Positions 6,021-12,302 of a stretch of 12,302 nucleotides of DNA are shown here, one piece after another; the first letter of the stretch is position 1, and each line of letters starts with the position of its first letter. The notes beneath the pieces were generated by a model that was given only the letters and a program-made list of their open reading frames with translations, was not told where the DNA came from and did no database searches. The stretch is from NCBI GenBank assembly GCA_964498015.1, contig CAZCFT010000078.1, positions 1 through 12,302 of the forward strand, read 5' to 3'. Source of the DNA: CAWEZN01 sp964498015 (lineage in GTDB: Bacteria; Zixibacteria; MSB-5A5; GN15; PGXB01). Position numbers and translations under genes: made by a program.

Positions 6021-7369
6021 TTCGACTCATCCTCCTCCTCGGCCGCCAGATTGAAATTATCTATCATCATTGCGGGAACTTTCATCAAAACCGAATACTG
6101 GGGATAAACAATGCTGTCTTTGCTTATCGCCGTGATACCGGAAAAGGCATCCAAGATCGATTGATTGGTTCGCATGTTTTTTATCGGGGAACTAATCTGT
6201 CCATTGTCGATCATGAATGTCCCGTCCCGCGTCGTACCAGTCACCATAGTTTTCATTGGATTCAAGAAGTTGAGGTACCAAAAATGCGTAATCAATATTC
6301 CCTTTTGGGTTGCTTTGATCATATCATCAATACTGCTGTCGCCGGGCGAGACAACCATATTTTTTGGATATGGCCCATAGGTATTATTTGGCGGTAGGGC
6401 ATGACCGGTCGATTTTTCGCCCAGAAGATTGGCATAGTATGAATTTGAGACGACTCCGCGAGCAATGCCGTTTTCGATTAGAGTGACTTTCTGTTTGGCG
6501 ACACCCTCATAGTCAAAAGGCTGAGTATTAAAAGAGCTGTCAAAGGGGTCTTCGTAAACCGAAAAATTATCACCGGCAATTTTTTGTCCGATTTTGCCCG
6601 CCATAAAGGATCGCTTCTGATAAAAAGTCTTCACGCCGAAACCCATGAAAGCCAGAAGCAACAAAAGCTGACCCACCGCGGCCGGTTCAAGTATGACTGT
6701 GTATTGCCCGTCCGGCAATGCCGCCGGATTCCGTGAAGTCACCGCTTTCATGGCGGCCCGTTTGGCCAGCCCATCAACGTCTATCTTGGCGGCAGAAGGA
6801 TTGTACTCCGAAGCCCATCCGGAGCTCTTGTCATTGCCCGAAAGTGTCATAGACAATTGCGCATTATTCCCATAAAAATATCTTTTCACTCCGAGACTAT
6901 TTCCCACGGCCAGGGTTTTTGCTTCTATCCTATAGGCGCCGGAGGCCTCAAGATTACCCTTCTGGCCAACCTTGGAAATGAGTTCCACAGCGCTCGCCCT
7001 TTTCTCGGGCGAACATTCCGCTGTCCCTTCTGATACAAAATTTTCATTAAGACTGGTAGCGTCGGGGCCGGGGAATGAAGTGAAATTTTCATCTGCGACT
7101 GCAAACTGAAGCATTGAGACGCTATCGGAGATCGCCTTTTTTATCCCATCGTCGGATATATCACCGGTCACGGCGACGCTAATTTTCTTGTCTCTGACAA
7201 GACGGATATAGAGCGAAGTTTCTTCAGTATCGATATTCTGGTGGATTTTTGATTCGGCAAATCTGGTTAGAGCGAGGCGGCTGTTTTCCAATATTACTTC
7301 GGCCATATCGGCTTTCGATTCTGACAGGGCTTTTTCGATAATTTCAAAGGCTCTGGCTTTCTCGATCAT
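6014..7369 (-). CDS. pmbA: TldE/PmbA-type subunit of TldD/TldE protease
   Basis: 451-residue member of the TldD/PmbA (U62) family, partner of the adjacent TldD. In characterised systems the TldD-TldE heterodimer is a cytoplasmic metalloprotease that trims unfolded peptides and removes leaders from modified peptides such as microcin B17. TldE contributes to the substrate cavity but lacks the metal site. That fits here: there is no HExxxH, and the equivalent region reads PAAVGQLLLLLAFMGF. Typical motifs are RFAESKIHQN near residues 36-45 and TGTTRDGTFMIDNGQI near the C-terminus. The start lies 3 bases beyond the tldD stop, preceded by a G-rich ribosome-binding site (AGGGGGG). Its own 3' end encodes the GAGGAGGAGGA that serves the next ORF. 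Confidence 0.9.
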   Translation of the reverse strand: MIEKARAFEIIEKALSESKADMAEVILENSRLALTRFAESKIHQNIDTEETSLYIRLVRDKKISVAVTGDISDDGIKKAISDSVSMLQFAVADENFTSFPGPDATSLNENFVSEGTAECSPEKRASAVELISKVGQKGNLEASGAYRIEAKTLAVGNSLGVKRYFYGNNAQLSMTLSGNDKSSGWASEYNPSAAKIDVDGLAKRAAMKAVTSRNPAALPDGQYTVILEPAAVGQLLLLLAFMGFGVKTFYQKRSFMAGKIGQKIAGDNFSVYEDPFDSSFNTQPFDYEGVAKQKVTLIENGIARGVVSNSYYANLLGEKSTGHALPPNNTYGPYPKNMVVSPGDSSIDDMIKATQKGILITHFWYLNFLNPMKTMVTGTTRDGTFMIDNGQISSPIKNMRTNQSILDAFSGITAISKDSIVYPQYSVLMKVPAMMIDNFNLAAEEEDESKC

Positions 7370-7372
7370 CTC

Positions 7373-8845
7373 TTACCCCCCTACCTGAATATTGTCAAAG
7401 CGGGCCGGTGATGCTCCCTGCCCGGTGCGGGCATTCTGTCCCGGCTCTCCCTTTCCGCAATTGGGCGTCCCCCAGATGCGGAAGGAGCCTTTGTCGGCGA
7501 TGGCAGTGCATTTATTCCAAAAATCGGTAGTACACCCAGAATAGGTCGGGTTGTTTATGGGGGCGGTCAACTTGCCGCCTTTAATCAGCCAGCCGATTTC
7601 GCATCCAAATTTGAAATATTTTCTCTGGTCGTCGATTGACCAGGAATTAACCGTATCCATATAAATGCCGTCATCTATTCCAGAGAGAATTTGTTCGAAT
7701 GATTTATCACCCGGAAGGAGATTGATATTGGTCATGCGTACCAGAGGTACATTTTTCCAGCTGTCAGCCCGCATGGCGCCGGTCGAATTTTTCCCGATTC
7801 TCGCCGAAGTCTCTCGAGAAGAAAGGTAATTTACGAGAATACCGTTCTTGATTAAATCGGTCGAATGCGCCGGAACGCCCTCGTCATCGTAACCGAATGA
7901 GCCAAGCCCGTGCGATGCGGTCGGATCGCTGACGATGGTGACGATGTCCGAGGCGTATTTGAGCTTATCGAGATTCTCAGGGGTGGCAAAGGATGTCCCC
8001 GAAAAATTTCTTTCGGAACCAAAAACTCTATCCAGTTCAAGCGGATGGCCGATTGATTCATGTATCTGAAGAGATACCTGATCGCCCGACAGAAGAATAG
8101 TCGTGGCGTTCGCCGGGCAAGGTTCCGCTGTCATCAGCATTTGCACTTCCTCAATCAGCCGCGGAACGGCATCTTTCATCTTCAGTTCTTCCAGCAGTTC
8201 GTAACCTTTGCATTCATATTGTCCAGACGATGACGGGTAAGTGCGCTCATACCGTTCTCGACGGGATTTGGTCATCCCTAAAGAGAGTCCGCCACCAGTC
8301 TGAACAATTATTTGTCTTAGGGCGGCGCCGTCACTTGAGGAAAAATATTTGTCTATTTTACGAAAACCGGCAAAACAGTTTCTGGAGTTTATTTTTTCTC
8401 CTCCGCCGGACGCAATAGCCGTATCGATATCCATTAGAAAGGCGATCTTCTTATCAAGAGGGATGGTAAAAGGGTCTATCTCGTATGGGGAGACAAAATC
8501 CCCTTTGGCAGGCTTGAGAGGAGAAAGGTCGATTTTCCGTCCGTCAAAAGCCGGATTTTGCAATTTATTTATGGAAGCGGAAGCCATAGCAATTTCAATG
8601 GCCAGCTTCGCCTTGCTCTTGACTGACTTCTCAGAAAGATTGTCAGTCGAGGCAAAACCCCAGCCGCCGTCTTTTAGAACTCTGATTCCGATACCGATTG
8701 AAATCGATTGCTCGATTGGCTCGACATTACCGTCGGAGACGGAAATATTTTCGTCCTCTATTTTTTCAAGGCGGACATCGACATATTGCGCTCCAAGAGA
8801 ATGACACTCTTTCAGGGCTATTTGGGCGATTTTCTCTCGATCCAT
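7373..8845 (-). CDS. tldD: TldD metalloprotease subunit
   Basis: 490-residue catalytic subunit of the TldD/TldE zinc protease. The active-site motif is IHESIGHPLELD, with His262, Glu263 and His267 (HExxxH). Characterised TldD uses a distant C-terminal Cys as third zinc ligand; candidates here lie in the KFGCEIGWL and TYSGCTTDF segments, but I cannot assign which. The N-terminal domain (1-110) shows the family pattern YVDVRLEKIEDENISVSDG. Residues 95-102 (LQNPAFDG) are exactly eight codons of a dispersed 24-bp repeat read antisense, in a variable loop between the N-terminal helix and the SPYEIDPF segment. The start overlaps the upstream membrane-protein gene by 28 bp. Confidence 0.93.
   Translation of the reverse strand: MDREKIAQIALKECHSLGAQYVDVRLEKIEDENISVSDGNVEPIEQSISIGIGIRVLKDGGWGFASTDNLSEKSVKSKAKLAIEIAMASASINKLQNPAFDGRKIDLSPLKPAKGDFVSPYEIDPFTIPLDKKIAFLMDIDTAIASGGGEKINSRNCFAGFRKIDKYFSSSDGAALRQIIVQTGGGLSLGMTKSRRERYERTYPSSSGQYECKGYELLEELKMKDAVPRLIEEVQMLMTAEPCPANATTILLSGDQVSLQIHESIGHPLELDRVFGSERNFSGTSFATPENLDKLKYASDIVTIVSDPTASHGLGSFGYDDEGVPAHSTDLIKNGILVNYLSSRETSARIGKNSTGAMRADSWKNVPLVRMTNINLLPGDKSFEQILSGIDDGIYMDTVNSWSIDDQRKYFKFGCEIGWLIKGGKLTAPINNPTYSGCTTDFWNKCTAIADKGSFRIWGTPNCGKGEPGQNARTGQGASPARFDNIQVGG
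8540..8563 (+). repeat. 24-bp dispersed unit, copy 5, antisense inside tldD
   Basis: Copy with core GTCAAAAGCCGGATTTT, on the same strand as the other four although tldD runs the other way. It coincides exactly with codons 95-102 of tldD (8563 down to 8540). Over 27 bases from 8541 it differs from the copy beginning at 2601 at only three positions. Confidence 0.6.
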
Positions 8846-9783
8846 TTCTGCTTTCTCGTCAATCCAAAAATATACAATCCAACAATGACGGCTGTCAATC
8901 CATAAGAAAATAGAGCTGTGGCCGGAACAGAAAATTGAATTGAATGGGGAATAATATAGATGGCCGCAACAAGCAGATAGCCTATAATCGTGAGCCAGCC
9001 GAGGGTTTTATCGGAAAAATTATTTTTGCCGAAGCGATTATTATATAAGGCCCCAAGCATCGACAGATTAAGAAAGATCAGGTAGAGCAGTACTATCTGG
9101 GTTTTATTATCCGTGAAATCCCAGCCAAATGGAATCCCCTCCCATACCACTCCAAAGGCAAAATAATTCATGGCCCATCCGAATGGATACCCTCCGACAA
9201 AAATGGCGGCAGTCGCCCAGCGGAGATTCTTCGCCATTCGTACCGGATCGACGCCCTTGGCGCCGACATTAAAAGCGTCAAATAGGGCCAGCGAAGCAAA
9301 ATATATTGCTATAAACATCAAGAAAATGTGCGGAGAGATAATATAGGGAGGAACCTTTCCCTCATATTTCAGCTTCATCGGGCCAGACTCACGGGAGGGT
9401 ATCTGAACGATATTGCGACCATCGCTATCTATTATATTAATGTAATAGAAGATTTTTTTTCCTTTGGAGAGTATTGGTATGGGGGCGGAGTAGGCGCCCG
9501 ATTGATCAAGCTTCATCTCGGCAACGGTGTATTTTGCTTGATCATCGGTCTTTTCGGAGGTAGTCAGCAGATAAGCATTAATTTCTTTCCCCCCGGCATT
9601 AGATATTTTTACTGTAATTTTGTCGGGATTCCCTTCTACAATCTTGGGAACAGTCGTGTGCTCAATGGTAAGACCCTCAACTGATCTCTTCAGATCAATC
9701 GGCTTTACCATCGAGAGGTTGCGGGCTATGAAGAGCATTACCACGGTTAAAACCAATGCTCCGGCGAATCTGAATAATTTCAT
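8818..9783 (-). CDS. Uncharacterised membrane protein with extracytoplasmic domain
   Basis: 321 residues; I recognise no named family. An N-terminal signal anchor (about 4-20, FRFAGALVLTVVMLFIA) is followed by a soluble region (about 30-145) with alternating beta-type sequence. This looks like an Ig-like fold facing outside: IVEGNPDKITVKISNAGGKEINAY in two strands, then GAYSAPIPI and KKIFYYINIIDSDG. Five hydrophobic segments follow at about 148-170, 188-210, 229-247, 262-280 and 289-309, and the protein ends in a basic tail. The start overlaps the prfA stop in an ATGA, and its 3' end overlaps tldD by 28 bp, so it is tightly tied to both. A role near TldD/TldE, such as handling or sensing peptides in the envelope, is guesswork from position. 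Confidence 0.85.
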   Translation of the reverse strand: MKLFRFAGALVLTVVMLFIARNLSMVKPIDLKRSVEGLTIEHTTVPKIVEGNPDKITVKISNAGGKEINAYLLTTSEKTDDQAKYTVAEMKLDQSGAYSAPIPILSKGKKIFYYINIIDSDGRNIVQIPSRESGPMKLKYEGKVPPYIISPHIFLMFIAIYFASLALFDAFNVGAKGVDPVRMAKNLRWATAAIFVGGYPFGWAMNYFAFGVVWEGIPFGWDFTDNKTQIVLLYLIFLNLSMLGALYNNRFGKNNFSDKTLGWLTIIGYLLVAAIYIIPHSIQFSVPATALFSYGLTAVIVGLYIFGLTRKQKWIERKSPK

Positions 9784-10868
9784 CGGGCTCCCTCTTTCAT
9801 TTTATCAAGCGATTTAATTTTTTTATCAAGGTCATCTTTTTTGAGCGCCAAAACTAATTCATCGATGTTCCCTTGCATGATGTCATCAAGACGATAAAGC
9901 GTGAGGCCAATCCGATGGTCGGTGACCCTCGATTGGGGGAAATTATATGTGCGAATTTTGGCCGACCTGTCCCCGGTGCTGACCATTGCCTTTCGCTCCT
10001 GCGCTATTTCCTTGTTTTGTTCTTCGATGGCTCTATCCAGAAGACGCGCCCGTAAAACCTGCAAAGCCCGGGCTTTATTTTTCCATTGGGATTTTTCATC
10101 CTGGCAGATGACTACCGTGCCGGTCGGAAGATGAGTGATTCGCACAGCCGAATCGGTCGTATTAACCGACTGGCCACCGGGGCCTGAAGAGCGAAAGACA
10201 TCGATCTTCAGGTCTCTTTCTTCAATTTTGATATCTACTTCTTCGGCCTCAAGAAGCACCGCCACTGTGGCCGCTGAGGTATGTATTCGCCCCGATGATT
10301 CAGTTTGGGGAACCCGCTGGACCCGATGAACCCCTGATTCGAATTTCAGTTCGCCGTAGGCAGAATCTCCTCGGACCTGGAAAATCACTTCCTTGAGGCC
10401 GCCTAATCCGGTCGGGTTAGAGGAAAAAGTCTCCACTTTCCAGCCTTTGCTTTCAGCGAAGCGAGTATACATTCGATAGAGATCAGCGGCAAAGATCGCC
10501 GCTTCTTCGCCGCCGGTACCGGCTCGGATTTCAATGATAGCATTTTTGGAATCGTTGGGGTCGCGCGGCGCCAGTAGGATGTTTAGTTTCTCTTTAAGCG
10601 ATACCAGCTTCTCGGTTGATTCTTGAAGTTCCTGTTTGGCCATTTCAATCAGTTCTGGGTCTTCAGAATCGTTGATAATTTCGTGTGCATCATCGATCGA
10701 TTTTAAGCAATTTTTATAAACTTGTCCGGCCTTAAAGATTTCCTCCACCTGCCGCCGTTCCTGGCTTATAGCTTTCAGGCGCGAGGGGTCGAATAAAACA
10801 GAAGGATTCATCAATTCATTATTGAGTTCCTCCAGACGCTTTTCAAATTTCTCGACAATAGCCAGCAT
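9780..10868 (-). CDS. prfA: Peptide chain release factor 1
   Basis: Class I release factor of 362 residues that reads UAA and UAG and triggers peptide release. The RF1 tripeptide form P-x-T is seen as PQT (187-189) in RVPQTESSGRIHT, where RF2 would have SPF. The catalytic GGQ is at 231-233 in SSGPGGQSVNTTDSAVR; its glutamine is the PrmC target. The N-terminal coiled-coil domain (about 1-100) and full length are as expected. The start lies 51 bp after the DUF1385 stop. Its stop overlaps the next start (ATGA). prmC, often the next gene, is four ORFs downstream here. Confidence 0.96.
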   Translation of the reverse strand: MLAIVEKFEKRLEELNNELMNPSVLFDPSRLKAISQERRQVEEIFKAGQVYKNCLKSIDDAHEIINDSEDPELIEMAKQELQESTEKLVSLKEKLNILLAPRDPNDSKNAIIEIRAGTGGEEAAIFAADLYRMYTRFAESKGWKVETFSSNPTGLGGLKEVIFQVRGDSAYGELKFESGVHRVQRVPQTESSGRIHTSAATVAVLLEAEEVDIKIEERDLKIDVFRSSGPGGQSVNTTDSAVRITHLPTGTVVICQDEKSQWKNKARALQVLRARLLDRAIEEQNKEIAQERKAMVSTGDRSAKIRTYNFPQSRVTDHRIGLTLYRLDDIMQGNIDELVLALKKDDLDKKIKSLDKMKEGAR

Positions 10869-10919
10869 TATAACCTATTCCATGCAAATGAACCGGTAGA
10901 GTATAAGGGGAAAATATAG

Positions 10920-11885
10920 CTAAAGACAAGTCTTTTTGACGGTAAGTCTGGATTCGGTCATGCCGAGGGCTGTTTCGAGGGCAACAATGGCCACTTCCAT
11001 CTGGGCAGAGGTCGGCTCTTTGGTGGTAATTCTCTGAAGCCAAAGGCCGGGTTGAATCAAAATTTTGGTGAGGCTGTTATTGCGTGTCCGTCCTGAGAGC
11101 TTCAAGAGCTCGTAGGCGCCTCCGGCCACAAGGGGAAGCAGACTGAAATGGAGTAAAAACCGCCGTATCAGCGTCGGCGGATCGCCGGCTGAAATAGTAT
11201 AGATCGTATCGGAAAATGAATAAATCAAAATGGCAAACAGAGCGACTATTAAAATAAAGCTAGTACCGCATCGGGGATGGAAAGTGGAGAATCTGGACAC
11301 GCTTTCCGGCGTAAGTTCGGCATTATTCTCGTAGGCAAAGATTGACTTGTGTTCTGCTCCGTGATACTGGAATACTCGCTTGAATTCGCCAAAAAGAGAG
11401 ATACCCCATACATAAATAAGAAACAGAAAGACCCTGACGGCGCCCGCGACCAGATTGAAAACGACGGCATCTTTCCCCTTGCTGAACAATGAAGAGATCG
11501 CCAGAGGAACAAAGAAGAAGACCATGATGCCAAGGGCGAGAGCAAAAATTGCGGCGCCAATAAGAATAAAGTTACTGTTTTTTCTCTCTTTGGCTATATA
11601 TTTCTCCCCTTTGACATCAGCTTCGGCCTTTTCCATTTCTTTGACAGCAATATCAGCGGAGAAATTCAGTGTCCTAATGCCGATAATCAGCATTTCAAAA
11701 AAGGAGATGACACCCCTGATGACAGGCAAACCAAGAATTTTGTTTCGCCTTGTCAGAGAAACATAATTTTCGGACTTGACGAGGATTTCGCCTGATGAAA
11801 CACGAACCGCCGTGACGACGCGATCTTTTGATCGCATCATAACCCCTTCAATAACCGCTTGTCCGCCGACGCTCAAATCAGGCAT
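10920..11885 (-). CDS. DUF1385 (YqhQ-like) membrane protein
   Basis: 321-residue member of the DUF1385/YqhQ family, of unknown biochemical role and often encoded beside rpmE and prfA in varied bacteria. Family hallmarks: GGQAVIEGVMMR (7-18), FQYHGAEHKSIFAYE (172-186), FHPRCGTSF (202-210), and the C-terminal PGLWLQRITTKEPT (279-292). Hydrophobic segments lie at about 57-73, 106-133, 142-165, 209-225 and 241-260. The His, Cys and Glu residues of the conserved core could bind a metal, but this is not established. 117 bp separate it from rpmE and 51 bp from prfA. Confidence 0.92.
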   Translation of the reverse strand: MPDLSVGGQAVIEGVMMRSKDRVVTAVRVSSGEILVKSENYVSLTRRNKILGLPVIRGVISFFEMLIIGIRTLNFSADIAVKEMEKAEADVKGEKYIAKERKNSNFILIGAAIFALALGIMVFFFVPLAISSLFSKGKDAVVFNLVAGAVRVFLFLIYVWGISLFGEFKRVFQYHGAEHKSIFAYENNAELTPESVSRFSTFHPRCGTSFILIVALFAILIYSFSDTIYTISAGDPPTLIRRFLLHFSLLPLVAGGAYELLKLSGRTRNNSLTKILIQPGLWLQRITTKEPTSAQMEVAIVALETALGMTESRLTVKKTCL

Positions 11886-11984
11886 TAATATACCTTAGAT
11901 TAAAGATTGGCAAAGCTGAGAAATATCGATACATAGCTTAACTATATACGTTCTTTCCCGCAATTTGTAAGCGGACAACTTTTT

Positions 11985-11999
11985 TGAGCCTCAGGCTCA
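11985..11999. other. Small hairpin between rpmE and the DUF1385 gene
   Basis: TGAGCCT-C-AGGCTCA is a perfect inverted repeat just past the rpmE stop. Read in the rpmE direction it is followed by AAAAAA rather than a T-run, so it does not look like an intrinsic terminator. It could be a processing or stability hairpin for the rpmE transcript. Confidence 0.4.
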
Positions 12000-12002
12000 T
12001 TA

Positions 12003-12257
12003 TCAGGATTTGTCAGCTTTTTTCTTCTTGGGAGCCGGCGGCTTAGCCTGACCCTCTTTATCCAGCCCATACTTCCTGCGGAATCGGTCGATTCGTCCAG
12101 CTGTGTCAACAAGCTTCTGACGTCCGGTGAAAAAGGGATGGCAACTGGAGCAAATTTCCACACGGATATCTTTTACGGTAGATCGGGTCTTGATGACATT
12201 TCCGCAGGCACAGGTTATGGTGGTGTCGAAATATTTCGGATGAATTTTTTCTTTCAT
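12003..12257 (-). CDS. rpmE: 50S ribosomal protein L31
   Basis: 84-residue L31 of the cysteine-containing (zinc-binding) type: CAC at 16-18 and CSSC at 37-40 in EICSSCHPFFTGRQK. The core YFDTTITC...HPFFTG...VDTAGRIDRFRRKYG is complete. A lysine-rich tail (PAPKKKKADKS) extends beyond the usual ~70 residues, as in several phyla. The start follows an AAAGGGA ribosome-binding site at a short distance. The cysteines make it a potential zinc store; a zinc-regulated Cys-free paralogue would have to be elsewhere. It is the first gene of the leftward series; the 45 bases upstream show no clear promoter before the window ends. Confidence 0.95.
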   Translation of the reverse strand: MKEKIHPKYFDTTITCACGNVIKTRSTVKDIRVEICSSCHPFFTGRQKLVDTAGRIDRFRRKYGLDKEGQAKPPAPKKKKADKS

Positions 12258-12302
12258 TTTTTCCCTTTGTCTATCATTTCGATATTCCTGCTTTCACCTA
12301 AA

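Noticed and set aside
11985..11999. Intrinsic terminator after rpmE
   Set aside because: The hairpin is real, but in the rpmE direction it is followed by an A-run, not a T-run.

Overview
The window is a compact bacterial chromosome segment of moderate GC. Almost every gene is housekeeping and lies on the minus strand. The gene set (cysteine-type ribosomal protein L31, DUF1385/YqhQ membrane protein, RF1, PrmC, TldD/TldE, endonuclease III, RluD-type pseudouridine synthase, long-chain polyprenyl diphosphate synthase) and the Tat-type signal peptide suggest a free-living, probably diderm, uncultured lineage. The style of the dispersed repeats would fit an FCB-group or Zixibacteria-like genome. 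That placement is inference only; there is no rRNA or tRNA here to settle it.

Layout, reading the minus strand from the right edge: rpmE, a DUF1385 membrane protein, prfA, a membrane protein with an extracytoplasmic domain, tldD, tldE (pmbA), a 73-codon ORF with a Tat signal, and prmC. From prfA to prmC the genes overlap or lie within a few bases, so this looks like one transcription unit. prfA and prmC are often adjacent because PrmC methylates RF1; here four ORFs separate them. After prmC comes a REP/RAYT island: a REP-associated tyrosine transposase gene, a palindromic REP on each side of it and one inside it. It runs directly into nth, whose first ~29 codons are largely REP sequence, and then rluD. 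A plus-strand TauE/SafE-type permease converges on rluD. At the left, ispB points away from the permease, has a textbook sigma-70-type promoter, and is flanked by related structured repeats.

The most unusual content is repeat biology rather than a new enzyme system. (1) A 24-bp unit with core GTCAAAWGCCGGRTTTA occurs five times, always on the plus strand. One copy interrupts another copy inside the permease gene and adds eight codons in frame. Another copy is read antisense as exactly eight codons of tldD. (2) The REP palindrome is translated both inside the RAYT transposase and at the start of endonuclease III, so two unrelated proteins share a C-S-G-V-S-R-(D/N)-A-T peptide. (3) A structured, hairpin-rich intergenic element of about 240 bp, with inverted end motifs, lies between ispB and the permease, and a matching end motif lies on the other side of ispB.

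No CRISPR array, phage, toxin-antitoxin or defence system was seen. The only functional module that might be new is the coupling of TldD/TldE to an uncharacterised membrane protein and a tiny Tat-signal ORF; the ORF may equally be the stump of a deleted gene.
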